Below are positions 55,821-64,000 of a stretch of 64,000 nt of DNA, one piece after another. How positions within the stretch are numbered: position 1 is the first letter of the stretch; each line of letters opens with the position of its first letter. The translations under genes and the position numbers were made by a program. The stretch comes from Pseudomonas marvdashtae (GTDB lineage: Bacteria; Pseudomonadota; Gammaproteobacteria; Pseudomonadales; Pseudomonadaceae). The DNA lies in contig NZ_JABWQX020000003.1 in the NCBI RefSeq assembly GCF_014268655.2, forward strand, positions 122,831-186,830. The letters are read 5' to 3'. Under the pieces are notes generated by a model that made no database searches, was not told where the DNA came from, and saw nothing but the letters and a program-made list of their open reading frames with translations.

Positions 55821-56687
55821 TCAGTCGTCCAGCGCCTTCACCGACTTGGGCGACAATCGCAAGCTGCGAAGGCTTCGCTTCACACTCTTCAGATGATTGA
55901 CCAGGCTCGGCCCACGCGCCATGGCCACGCCCATTGCCAGTACATCGATAACCACCAGATGGGCGATGCGCGAGGTCAATGGTGTATAGATTTCGGTGTC
56001 TTCATGCACATCGATCGCCAGGTTCACCGTCGACAGCTCAGCCAATGGAGTCTGGCTCGGGCACAGGGTGATCAACGAGGCGCCGCTTTCGCGAACCAGA
56101 TTCGCGGTAATCAACAGATCCTTGGAACGCCCCGATTGGGAAATACAGATCGCCACATCGGTGGGTTTCAACGTGACCGCTGACATCGCCTGCATGTGCG
56201 GGTCGGAATACGCCGCTGCGGTGAGCAACAAACGGAAGAACTTGTGCTGTGCATCGGCGGCCACCGCACCGGAAGCGCCAAAACCGTAGAACTCGACACG
56301 CTGGGCCTGGGACATGGCCGTCACGGCTTTTTGCAACGCCACCGGGTCGAGCTTCTCGCGAACCTCCATCAACGTGTGCAGGGTCGTGTCGAAGATCTTC
56401 AGGCTGTAGTCGGCGACCGAGTCGTCTTCATGGATGGCAAACTGGCCGAAGCTCGCACCAGCCGCCAGGCTCTGCGCCAACTTGAGCTTCAGATCCTGGA
56501 AACCCGAACAACCGATGGCCCGGCAAAAACGCACGATGGTCGGTTCGCTGATACCGACGCTGTGGGCAAGATCAGCCATGGAACTGTGCATCACGGCCGC
56601 CGGATCAAGCAGTACGTGATCAGCGACTTTCAGCTCCGACTTGCGCAGCAGGTGGCGTGATTGGGCGATGTGTTGCAACAGGTTCAA
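55821..56687 (-). CDS. MurR/RpiR family regulator, HexR-like
   Basis: 288 residues. An N-terminal HTH_6 domain (about 1-77: SELKVADHVLLDPAAVMHSSMADLAHSVGISEPTIVRFCRAIG) is followed by an SIS sugar-phosphate-binding domain (about 125-255: VEFYGFGASGAVAADAQHKFFRL, ICISQSGRSKDLL). HexR senses KDPG and controls glucose catabolism genes. The main hexR is usually beside zwf, which is absent here, so this is probably the paralog that follows the pyc genes in Pseudomonas (PA5438, from memory). A perfect HexR-like palindrome 45 bases upstream suggests autoregulation. Confidence 0.93.
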   Translation of the reverse strand: MNLLQHIAQSRHLLRKSELKVADHVLLDPAAVMHSSMADLAHSVGISEPTIVRFCRAIGCSGFQDLKLKLAQSLAAGASFGQFAIHEDDSVADYSLKIFDTTLHTLMEVREKLDPVALQKAVTAMSQAQRVEFYGFGASGAVAADAQHKFFRLLLTAAAYSDPHMQAMSAVTLKPTDVAICISQSGRSKDLLITANLVRESGASLITLCPSQTPLAELSTVNLAIDVHEDTEIYTPLTSRIAHLVVIDVLAMGVAMARGPSLVNHLKSVKRSLRSLRLSPKSVKALDD

Positions 56688-57111
56688 GGGGCTGGACTCT
56701 TGTTATGGGCGGGTGCCGGGATGTAGCAAGCTTGTAGTTATACTACAAGAATTGGCCTTTTGCCTGTCCAATACGTAACTGGATTGTCTCGCGGCCCCTT
56801 GTTTTGGCAGAGGATCGTCAGATGTAGCAGCTTGTGCGGTAGCACAACCGCCAGCGCTGCAAACCTGCGGGGTTCAGGCGCAACCTGAGCCTTCAACTTC
56901 GAAAAGACCATTTCTTTAATGGCTGGCAACTGGGTAGCTATCTAGAAGTCCGCACCCGGGCTAATAAGCCAGCAACTCCAGGGCGTTCTTTTACATGCTC
57001 TAAGCAACAACCTCTCGTTACAACCTAAACCTTAATCACTCACCCACACCCAGATCAAACTGTATATATTGATTCCCGCAGGACGCAATCAACTTAATTA
57101 CAGGAGTTACT
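56688..57111. other. Intergenic region between divergent HexR-like and KPT-repeat genes
   Basis: 424 bases. It holds the HexR-like operator (56732-56750), a second part-match GATGTAGCAGCTTGTGCGGTAGCAC near 56819, and an AT-rich promoter area with TATATATT at 57061-57068 and the ribosome site AGGAG just before 57112. A 63-codon minus-strand frame at 56738-56929 overlaps the operator and is not credible. Confidence 0.65.
56732..56750. promoter_or_regulatory. HexR-type operator upstream of the HexR-like gene
   Basis: CTTGTAGTTATACTACAAG contains TGTAGTTATACTACA, an exact fit to the published HexR consensus TGTARTWWWACTACA as I recall it. Eight-base arms are perfectly complementary around a 3-base centre. 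Confidence 0.8.
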
Positions 57112-57456
57112 ATGAATACTAAACCTACTAAACCTACTAAACCTACTATTAATACTAAAAATTGGACCGCACAAATTGATCGCATGCCAGGCGCTGCGTC
57201 GTTCCGTACCTGCGGCACCGTAACCGTGCCACATGCCGGCGTTATCCCGACGCTGAAACGAAGCGAACAGCAGGACAAGTCCTTGAATCTGAATCTGGAC
57301 TTAAGTCTGGAAGGCTCCGGCGAAACCTCGCTGCAAGTTGTAACTGACAAGCAAGTCGAATACAAAGAACTGGGTGCATCCAACGTCACTGGCGTCAACA
57401 TCTATTTCAACGGCGAACTAGTGAAGCACATCGATAAAATTCTGATTACCGACTAA
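57112..57456 (+). CDS. Small protein of unknown function with N-terminal KPT repeats
   Basis: 114 residues. ACAGGAGTTACT before the ATG is an excellent ribosome site. The first 13 residues are (TKP)-type repeats written by 9-base units ACTAAACCT, followed by NWTAQIDRMPGAASFRTCGTVTVP and a beta-rich C-terminus (ASNVTGVNIYFNGELVKHI). The N-terminal part is much richer in A and T than the flanking genes. No signal peptide and no family I can name with confidence. A hairpin terminator follows, so it is a single-gene unit between divergent and convergent neighbours. Confidence 0.7.
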   Translation: MNTKPTKPTKPTINTKNWTAQIDRMPGAASFRTCGTVTVPHAGVIPTLKRSEQQDKSLNLNLDLSLEGSGETSLQVVTDKQVEYKELGASNVTGVNIYFNGELVKHIDKILITD

Positions 57457-57472
57457 GCAATCACCCGTACAT

Positions 57473-57511
57473 AACTTCCCGCCAGACGATTCCTTCGTCC
57501 GGCGGGAAGTT
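57473..57511. terminator. Long hairpin between the convergent KPT and GGDEF/EAL genes
   Basis: AACTTCCCGCC-A-GACGA and TCGTC-C-GGCGGGAAGTT pair across a TCCT-type loop with one mismatch. No T run follows on either strand, but the position 17 bases after the KPT stop suits a bidirectional terminator. Confidence 0.7.
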
Positions 57512-57531
57512 ACCGTCATGAATAACTTAAT

Positions 57532-60402
57532 TCAAACCAAGTGTTGCGCTCGTAACAACCCAGCCAACCCCTCGGCTTCCACGGGGCGGCTGATCAGATA
57601 CCCTTGCACTTCATCGCAGCGCTCACTTCTCAAGAAGTCGAGCTGCTCCTGCCGCTCTACGCCTTCGGCGACTACCTTGAGCGACAACCCATGGGCCATT
57701 GCAATGATCGCTCGTGTAATCGCCGCGTCTTCTCCACCCTCCCCTAGCCCACGAATGAAGGCTTGGTCGATCTTCACGTAATCCACCGGAATGCGCTTGA
57801 GGTAGCTCAGGGATGAGTAGCCGGTACCGAAATCGTCGATCGCCAGCTTGACCCCAAGGTCGCGCAGCTGCTGGAAGGTGGCAATGATATGTTCGACGCT
57901 GTCGAGCAACTGGCTCTCGGTCAACTCCAACTCCAGGTGCTGGGGCTCCAGGCCGGTTTCTTCCAGCACTTGCCGCACCAGGCTGACAAGCTTTCCCTGG
58001 CGCAATTGGTGCACCGACAGATTGACCGACATCCTGATCGGCGCAAGCCCTTGGCGCTGCCATTCGCATGCCTGCCAACAGGCCTGGCGCAACACGAACT
58101 CACCAATCGACCCGATTAGCCCGGTCTCTTCAGCCAAGCCAATGAAATCTCCCGGTGGGACTTGACCCATGGTTGGATGGTCCCAGCGCACCAACGCCTC
58201 GGCGCCGTTCAGGCGACCAGTCGCCAGGCACAGCTTGGGCTGATAGAAGACCTTCAGCTGTTTTTCTTCGAGAGCCTTGCGCAACTGGTTTTCCAGTTGC
58301 AGCCGCTCCAGCGTGCTGGCCTGCAAACTATCGGTGTAAAACTGAAAGTTATTACCACCCAGGTGCTTGGCATGTTGCATGGCTATGTTTGCCTGGCTGA
58401 CCAGTGTGGAAACTTCCCGCGCATTGTCAGGCAACAGGCTGATGCCGATGGATGCGCTGATCACCAGCTCGTGGCCATCGACGGTCAGCGGCACGCGCAG
58501 CTTGGCCGCCAGCCGGGTCGCCACCCGGGCGAGACTCGAAAGGTTGCCATAGGCGTCGAACAGTACCGCGAACTCGTCGCCGGACAATCGGGCGATGGTG
58601 TCGGCTTCGGGCAATGCATTGATCAAGCGCCGGGCCATTTTCTGCAGTAATTGGTCGGCGATGTCATGACCAAGGCTGTCGTTGAGCAGCTTGAAACGGT
58701 CCAGGTTGATATGCAGCAACGCCAGGCTCCGCCGCCCGCCCTGGCGCACTCGCTGGTGGGCTTCGTTCAGGCGCTCGCGGAACAGCGAGCGGTTCGCCAA
58801 CCCGGTCAGCTCATCGTAATGGGTGAGATAACGCATCCGCTCTTCGGACTCGCGTCGAGCCGAAAGATCAGCGAAGAAGCCCACTATATGGCTGACATTT
58901 CCCCGAAGGTCTCGCACAACGTTCAATTGCAGCCACTGCGGGTAGAGCTCGCCGTTGGCGCGCGCTTCCACCAGTTCGCCTTGCCAAGTGCCGTGCTGCT
59001 TCAAGGCCTGGCGGATGATCGGATAGTGCCGGCGCGCGTCGCGACTGCACGGCAAATCAACCACATTGCAACCCAGCATGTCGGCGATATTGAAGCCCGT
59101 CACCCGCGTGAACGCCTGATTGGCCGCAAGCAACGCGTAGTTGGGGTCGAAAATCACGATACCTTCACTGGCGGCCTCAAATACCGTGGCCGCCAGTTGC
59201 CGCTGTTGTTCAAGCTCTTTGCTGGCGCTGATGTTTCGCCGGGTGCCGACCATGCGCAGCACCCGACCACTCGCGCTGCGCTCCACCGCCCGGCCGCGAT
59301 CTTCGATCCAGACCCAATGACCGTCCCCATGGCGCACTCGGTATTCGATCTGATAATCCTCGCTGCGCCCTTTGAGATGCTCGATCAGGGCGCGCTTGAG
59401 CGCCGGGAGATCCTGAGGATGCAGGCGCGGAGTGAGGTGACTGAGCATGGCAGTAATGTATTCGGGCTCCAGGCCAAACAGCTCCTTGAGTTGGGTGTGA
59501 TGGACTTCATCGGTCTGCAGGTTCCAATCCCACAACCCCAGCTCGCTTGCCTTTAGGGCCAGCGCCAGACGCGCTTCACTTTTACTCAGGGCTTGGCTGG
59601 CCGCCTCCAGCTCAAGGCTGCGCTGCTCGACCCGCGCCTCCAGCCCAACCTGCGCCGTACGCAGCTGGGCCTCGGCGGAACGGCGTTGTTCGACTTCCCT
59701 GCCCAACGCCTCGTTAAGCTGCGAACTACGGGCTTGCGTCTGCTGCAGGTGCTCGATCAGTGCCTGATTCTGGAAGCGTCGCAACATTCCATTTCGTATC
59801 ACCCGGTTGACCTGCCAGGCCACCACGCTGAGCGACACCAGCACAATCAGCCCGAGCCAACCCCACCCGCGCTGATGCTCATCGCCACCCCAGAAAAGAT
59901 AACCGATGGCCGGTAGCAGACAGGGCAGCGTAAAGGATAGAAATGCCGGAAGGCTCACGGCATAAGCGACGCTGGCCGAGAGGGTGGCTGCGCCGATCAG
60001 CCCAAACACCCATGCCTGTTGCTGAAAGCTGTCGGCCGGCACCAGGGCAATGCCGGCAGCCGCCAACGTCAGACCGGTCATGGCTGAGCCCAACAAAAAC
60101 ATACGCAACCAGACCGGGTGCGCCTGGCGGCTGGGCATCGCCGAATCAAAAGCGGCCACCTGAATCACCCGCAGCGCCACCAGTGACAGCAGCCAGACCA
60201 GCCACACACTCACCAGGAAATAACGCGACGGCTCCCACAACAGCGCGGCGCAGACCAGCCCGTTGATCAGCATGAAGAGGGTGGGCAGCAGCGAGCCCTG
60301 ATATAACAACCTTGTGCGTTCGACCGCCATTTCCGTGGCGTACTGCTTGCAGATGATCCGCGGATCCACACAAGGGCCCGCCAGATCGGAATTGAAGGTC
60401 AT
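57532..60402 (-). CDS. Membrane PAS-GGDEF-EAL cyclic-di-GMP protein
   Basis: 956 residues. Five or six N-terminal membrane helices (about 33-200) are followed by a coiled coil (about 205-290), two PAS domains (about 290-405 and 412-530), GGDEF (about 540-695) and EAL (about 715-950). The GGDEF site reads SGDEF (607-611), a variant that can still be active. The EAL site is intact: EAL at 735-737, later NLSVHQL, ELTES and IDDFGTGYSSLSYLKRIPVDYVKID. It could therefore both make and degrade c-di-GMP, with phosphodiesterase the safer prediction. It diverges from uvrD, as recalled for PA5442/PA5443. Confidence 0.93.
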   Translation of the reverse strand: MTFNSDLAGPCVDPRIICKQYATEMAVERTRLLYQGSLLPTLFMLINGLVCAALLWEPSRYFLVSVWLVWLLSLVALRVIQVAAFDSAMPSRQAHPVWLRMFLLGSAMTGLTLAAAGIALVPADSFQQQAWVFGLIGAATLSASVAYAVSLPAFLSFTLPCLLPAIGYLFWGGDEHQRGWGWLGLIVLVSLSVVAWQVNRVIRNGMLRRFQNQALIEHLQQTQARSSQLNEALGREVEQRRSAEAQLRTAQVGLEARVEQRSLELEAASQALSKSEARLALALKASELGLWDWNLQTDEVHHTQLKELFGLEPEYITAMLSHLTPRLHPQDLPALKRALIEHLKGRSEDYQIEYRVRHGDGHWVWIEDRGRAVERSASGRVLRMVGTRRNISASKELEQQRQLAATVFEAASEGIVIFDPNYALLAANQAFTRVTGFNIADMLGCNVVDLPCSRDARRHYPIIRQALKQHGTWQGELVEARANGELYPQWLQLNVVRDLRGNVSHIVGFFADLSARRESEERMRYLTHYDELTGLANRSLFRERLNEAHQRVRQGGRRSLALLHINLDRFKLLNDSLGHDIADQLLQKMARRLINALPEADTIARLSGDEFAVLFDAYGNLSSLARVATRLAAKLRVPLTVDGHELVISASIGISLLPDNAREVSTLVSQANIAMQHAKHLGGNNFQFYTDSLQASTLERLQLENQLRKALEEKQLKVFYQPKLCLATGRLNGAEALVRWDHPTMGQVPPGDFIGLAEETGLIGSIGEFVLRQACWQACEWQRQGLAPIRMSVNLSVHQLRQGKLVSLVRQVLEETGLEPQHLELELTESQLLDSVEHIIATFQQLRDLGVKLAIDDFGTGYSSLSYLKRIPVDYVKIDQAFIRGLGEGGEDAAITRAIIAMAHGLSLKVVAEGVERQEQLDFLRSERCDEVQGYLISRPVEAEGLAGLLRAQHLV

Positions 60403-60662
60403 AGGTGATGTTCTTGTTCTTATTCAAGGATGCATGGTGCATCCGAAACGAGCCCCGAGCATACACAAGCCAAAGGGCATCCCACACTGCTCTCGCTCAT
60501 AAAAATGCCGAAAAAACTGCCATTTCATTGAGTGCCAGTCGCGTCAAGCCCGACCCGCAAAGGCTTGTAGGCGCTGACCAGCCGGTCATCACCAAACGGT
60601 CTTTTATCGGCTGATGCGAAGCTCGGTTTGCCCGGGGTGACGCCGCACCCTAGAATGCTTCG

Positions 60663-62846
60663 ATGCGCGATGATCTCTCCCTTCTGTTGAACTCCCTAAA
60701 CGATGCCCAACGCCAGGCAGTTGCTGCCTCCGTGGGCCGTCAATTGGTCCTGGCCGGTGCCGGCTCCGGCAAGACCCGAGTGCTGGTGCACCGTATCGCC
60801 TGGTTGATCCAGGTCGAGAACGCCTCGCCCCATTCGATTCTGTCAGTGACTTTTACCAACAAGGCCGCTGCCGAGATGCGTCATCGCATCGAACAGTTGA
60901 TGGGCCTCAATCCGGCTGGCATGTGGGTCGGTACGTTCCACGGCCTGGCGCACCGCCTGTTGCGTGCCCATTGGCAGGAGGCCGGCCTGAGCCAGACCTT
61001 CCAGATCCTCGACAGCGACGATCAGCAGCGGTTGGTCAAGCGCGTCATCCGCGAACTGGGCCTGGACGAACAACGCTGGCCCGCCCGTCAGGCCCAGTGG
61101 TTCATCAACGGCCAGAAAGACGAAGGCCTGCGCCCGCAACACATCCAGGCCAGTGGCGACTTGTTCCTGGCGACCATGCGCAGCATCTACGAAGCCTACG
61201 AAGCAGCATGCCAACGTGCCGGGGTCATCGACTTTTCGGAGCTGCTGCTGCGGGCGCTGGACCTGTGGCGCGACCATCCGGGCCTGCTGGCGCACTATCA
61301 GAAACGCTTCCGGCATGTCCTGGTGGACGAATTCCAGGACACCAACGCCGTTCAGTACGCTTGGCTGCGCCTGCTTGCCAAGGGCGGCGACAGCCTGATG
61401 GTCGTAGGCGACGACGACCAGTCGATCTACGGCTGGCGCGGTGCCAAAATCGAAAATATTCATCAGTATTCGGCGGACTTTCCGGACGCCGAAGTCATCC
61501 GCCTGGAACAGAACTACCGCTCCACCGCCGGTATCCTCAAGGCCGCCAACGCTCTCATCGCCAACAATACCGGCCGCCTGGGCAAAGAGCTGTGGACTGA
61601 CGGCAGCGAAGGCGAGGCGATCAATCTCTACGCCGCATTCAATGAACACGATGAAGCCCGCTATGTAGTGGAAACCATCGAAAGCGCGTTGAAGACCGGC
61701 CTGGCCCGCAGCGATATCGCCATCCTGTATCGCTCCAACGCGCAGTCGCGGGTCTTGGAAGAAGCCTTGTTGCGCGAACGGATCCCATACCGGATCTACG
61801 GTGGCCAACGCTTCTTCGAGCGCGCGGAGATCAAGAACGCCATGGCCTACCTGCGCCTGATCGAAGGGCGCGGCAACGATGCCGCCCTGGAGCGGGTGAT
61901 CAACGTGCCAACGCGGGGCATTGGCGAGAAAACCGTCGAAGCGATTCGCGACCATGCCCGCCACAGCCATGTGTCGATGTGGGAAGCCATGCGCCAGTTA
62001 GTCGACAACAAAGGCGTAACCGGCCGCGCAGCCGGGGCGCTGAAGGCGTTTATCGATCTGATAGAAGACCTGGCTGCCAAATGCGCCGAAATGCCCCTGC
62101 ACTTGATGACCCAGACCGTCATCGAGCAGTCTGGCCTGATTGCCTACCACGAAGCGGAAAAGGGCGAGAAAGGCCAGGCCCGGGTGGAAAACCTTGAGGA
62201 ACTGGTCAGCGCTGCGCGCAACTTCGAAACCACGGACGAAGATGGGGACTTGTCCCCCTTGTCGGCGTTCCTGGGGCATGCGTCCCTGGAGGCCGGCGAC
62301 ACCCAGGCCGATGAGCACGAGGACAGCATCCAATTGATGACCCTCCACAGCGCCAAGGGCTTGGAGTTCCCGTACGTATTCCTGGTGGGCATGGAGGAAG
62401 GCTTGTTTCCTCACAAGATGAGTCTGGAAGAACCGGGCCGCCTGGAAGAAGAGCGGCGCCTGGCCTACGTCGGCATCACCCGGGCCATGCAGAACCTGGT
62501 GCTGACTTATGCTGAAACCCGTCGTTTGTATGGCAGCGAGACCTACAACAAGGTGTCTCGTTTCGTACGCGAAGTGCCGAAGGGTCTCATCCAGGAAGTG
62601 CGACTTTCCAACAGCGTCAGCCGTCCGTTCGGCGGCAGCCAGCAGCAAGGCACCAGCAGCCTGTTTGGCGGCAGCGATATACCGGAAACCGGCTTCAGCC
62701 TCGGCCAGGCTGTGCGCCATTCGGTATTTGGCGACGGCGTGATCCTCAATTTCGAAGGCGCTGGAGCCCAGGCTCGGGTCCAGGTCAACTTCAGCGAAGG
62801 CAGCAAATGGCTGATGCTGGGGTATGCCAAGCTGGAAGCAATCTAA
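60663..62846 (+). CDS. uvrD: DNA helicase II UvrD
   Basis: 727 residues, SF1A helicase. Motif Q LNDAQRQAV leads to Walker A LAGAGSGKTRVL (about 31-42); FTNKAAAEMR and GTFHGLAHRLL follow. Walker B is VLVDEFQDTN (about 220-229), then GDDDQSIYGWRGA and LEQNYRST. The C-terminal Tudor-like tail ends WLMLGYAKLEAI. It unwinds DNA in nucleotide excision and mismatch repair. No LexA-type box (CTG-N10-CAG) is evident before it, in contrast to E. coli. The ribosome site is weak. Confidence 0.97.
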   Translation: MRDDLSLLLNSLNDAQRQAVAASVGRQLVLAGAGSGKTRVLVHRIAWLIQVENASPHSILSVTFTNKAAAEMRHRIEQLMGLNPAGMWVGTFHGLAHRLLRAHWQEAGLSQTFQILDSDDQQRLVKRVIRELGLDEQRWPARQAQWFINGQKDEGLRPQHIQASGDLFLATMRSIYEAYEAACQRAGVIDFSELLLRALDLWRDHPGLLAHYQKRFRHVLVDEFQDTNAVQYAWLRLLAKGGDSLMVVGDDDQSIYGWRGAKIENIHQYSADFPDAEVIRLEQNYRSTAGILKAANALIANNTGRLGKELWTDGSEGEAINLYAAFNEHDEARYVVETIESALKTGLARSDIAILYRSNAQSRVLEEALLRERIPYRIYGGQRFFERAEIKNAMAYLRLIEGRGNDAALERVINVPTRGIGEKTVEAIRDHARHSHVSMWEAMRQLVDNKGVTGRAAGALKAFIDLIEDLAAKCAEMPLHLMTQTVIEQSGLIAYHEAEKGEKGQARVENLEELVSAARNFETTDEDGDLSPLSAFLGHASLEAGDTQADEHEDSIQLMTLHSAKGLEFPYVFLVGMEEGLFPHKMSLEEPGRLEEERRLAYVGITRAMQNLVLTYAETRRLYGSETYNKVSRFVREVPKGLIQEVRLSNSVSRPFGGSQQQGTSSLFGGSDIPETGFSLGQAVRHSVFGDGVILNFEGAGAQARVQVNFSEGSKWLMLGYAKLEAI

Positions 62847-62859
62847 GATTCGCAGGGAC

Positions 62860-62890
62860 CCTATGGGAGCGAAGGCTCGCCCCCCATAGG
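62860..62890. terminator. Palindrome after uvrD (terminator or REP-like)
   Basis: CCTATGGG and CCCATAGG enclose a smaller AGCG/CGCT-type hairpin (AGCGAAGGCTCGCC). It lies 13 bases after the uvrD stop and lacks a T run, so it resembles a REP unit as much as a terminator. Confidence 0.55.
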
Positions 62891-63077
62891 TGATCCACTG
62901 AGCTTTCCGATAGAACTTGTTTACCTTTCCTACAGCCCAAAGCGAACAAGCCTTCTTGCACAGCCGAACCTGAACCTCGGCTGTCATGCAAAAGCCCGAA
63001 ACACTCTGCCGCTAGCCAGCAACAGCTCACCTGTGCAACATGGGCCGCGTGCTACTCACAAATGGGAATGCCTTTAT

Positions 63078-63953
63078 ATGAAACGTTTTCTTAGCATCGC
63101 CATGGCGCTGTGCATCGGCCTGACGATGGCAATCGACGCCAATGCCGCCAAGCGTTTTGGCGGTGGTAAAAGTTCGGGCGCGGCCCCGACTCACCAGACC
63201 AGCCAGATGGCGCCGTCCTCTGCGGCCGGGTCCACTGCCGCCACCGCAGGCGCGGCCGGTGCCGCAGGCGCTGCCACCAAGGCCAGCGGCGCGTCGCGCT
63301 GGCTCGGCCCCTTGGCCGGTATCGCCGCCGGTGGCCTGCTCGCCTCCATGTTCATGGGTGACGGCTTCCAAGGCATGCAGATCTTCGACATCCTGATCAT
63401 GGCGGTCATCGCCTTCCTGGTCTTCCGCTTCATTGCCGCTCGTCGTCGCAAGCAGCAAGAGCAACTGGCTCCAGCCGGCCACGCGCCAATGCAGCGTGAG
63501 GTGTTCAACCAGCCACCAGCCAGCGGTTCGATTTTCGGTGGTTCGGCAGCGCCTGTGGCCGCTCGTCCGGTCATCAATGCGCCGGCCTGGTTCAACGAAG
63601 AACGTTTCATCGAAGCGGCGCGTAGCCACTTCATGTCCCTGCAGCAACATTGGGACGCGAACGAAATGGACAAAATTGCCGAGTTCGTGACCCCGCAACT
63701 GCTGGAGTTCCTTAAGCGCGAACGTGCCGAGCTGGGTGATGGCTTCCAGTCCACCTATATCGACAATCTGCAGGTGCAACTGGACGGCGTCGATGATCGC
63801 GCCGACAAGACCATCGCCACCCTGACCTTCAGCGGTTTGTCGAAGGATTCTCGCTTCGACAAAGGCGAAGCGTTCAGCGAAAGCTGGAACATGGAACGCG
63901 CCCAGGGCGATGACCAGCCCTGGATGGTGGCCGGGATTCGCCAGAACGGTTGA
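63078..63953 (+). CDS. Tim44-like domain membrane protein
   Basis: 291 residues from ATG 63078; an in-frame TTG/GTG-type extension to 63033 precedes the signal sequence and is not favoured. Signal peptide (MKRFLSIAMALCIGLTMAIDANA), a Gly/Ala-rich low-complexity stretch (about 25-75), two membrane segments (about 78-125: LGPLAGIAAGGLLASMFMG and IFDILIMAVIAFLVFRFIA), then a Tim44-like domain (about 175-291: NEERFIEAARSHFMSLQQHWD). Bacterial Tim44-like proteins are inner-membrane proteins of unclear role. The last 47 bases of the window hold no gene start. Confidence 0.93.
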   Translation: MKRFLSIAMALCIGLTMAIDANAAKRFGGGKSSGAAPTHQTSQMAPSSAAGSTAATAGAAGAAGAATKASGASRWLGPLAGIAAGGLLASMFMGDGFQGMQIFDILIMAVIAFLVFRFIAARRRKQQEQLAPAGHAPMQREVFNQPPASGSIFGGSAAPVAARPVINAPAWFNEERFIEAARSHFMSLQQHWDANEMDKIAEFVTPQLLEFLKRERAELGDGFQSTYIDNLQVQLDGVDDRADKTIATLTFSGLSKDSRFDKGEAFSESWNMERAQGDDQPWMVAGIRQNG

Positions 63954-64000
63954 ACCTTTGCCCGTTTTGCATGTTGAAATAAAAGAACCCCGGCTCAGGC

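Noticed and set aside
56738..56929. 63-codon minus-strand frame upstream of the HexR-like gene
   Set aside because: It overlaps the HexR-type operator, has no ribosome site and no recognisable sequence.
60403..60662. LexA/SOS box before uvrD
   Set aside because: No CTG-N10-CAG palindrome of LexA type could be found in this gap.
63954..64000. A gene start at the right edge
   Set aside because: The last 47 bases show only the beginning of a GC-rich possible terminator (CCCCGGCTCAGGC) with no ribosome site.

Overview
The window is a stretch of Pseudomonas chromosome, most likely from the P. fluorescens group. The evidence is high GC, Pseudomonas-type long PstC and PstA subunits, several REP/REPIN repeat families, and gene orders I recall from P. 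aeruginosa PAO1: response regulator-phoU-pstB-pstA-pstC-pstS, purK-purE, pycB-pycA-pycR-RpiR regulator, and GGDEF/EAL protein-uvrD. Most of the sequence is ordinary core genome, with three accessory patches. No tRNA, rRNA, CRISPR array, insertion sequence or integrase was seen. Region 1 (1-10.4 kb): a CorC/HlyC-type membrane protein cut by the window edge, an M23 peptidase, a response regulator, then the phosphate-uptake operon pstS-pstC-pstA-pstB-phoU on the minus strand. It has a Pho box before pstS and a second, very good Pho box before pstC. Accessory patch A (10.4-12.0 kb): an XRE-HTH/ImmA-type metallopeptidase gene overlapping a PIN-domain RNase gene, a toxin-antitoxin-like pair sitting between pstS and an MFS transporter. 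Region 2 (12-27 kb): MFS transporter, acyl-CoA thioesterase, aldose-epimerase-like protein, small envelope proteins, purEK with a terminator in its leader, a LysR-aspA-alanine/glycine symporter-asparaginase-AraC cluster for aspartate/asparagine use, and an acetylpolyamine amidohydrolase paired with a polyamine-binding protein. Accessory patch B (27-46 kb): three giant proteins of the DUF6543 (dermonecrotic-toxin-domain) type, one on the plus strand (1532 aa) and two tandem paralogs on the minus strand (1787 and 1665 aa). The two paralogs carry an OTU-like cysteine-protease core in which the His motif lies before the Cys motif, suggesting a permuted OTU fold, and both have matching structured leaders. 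Between them lies a MocR regulator diverging from a PaiB-like protein and two GNAT acetyltransferases; the regulator's linker is encoded by a tandem array resembling DnaA boxes. Region 3 (46-51 kb): homocysteine methyltransferase diverging from an ABC binding protein and permease, then an autotransporter (accessory patch C) whose ribosome binding site is inside a hairpin. Region 4 (51-64 kb): pyruvate carboxylase genes pycA and pycB with the divergent regulator pycR, a small ORF, an RpiR/HexR-type regulator with a perfect HexR-like operator, a small unknown protein with KPT repeats, a membrane PAS-GGDEF-EAL protein, uvrD and a Tim44-like protein.
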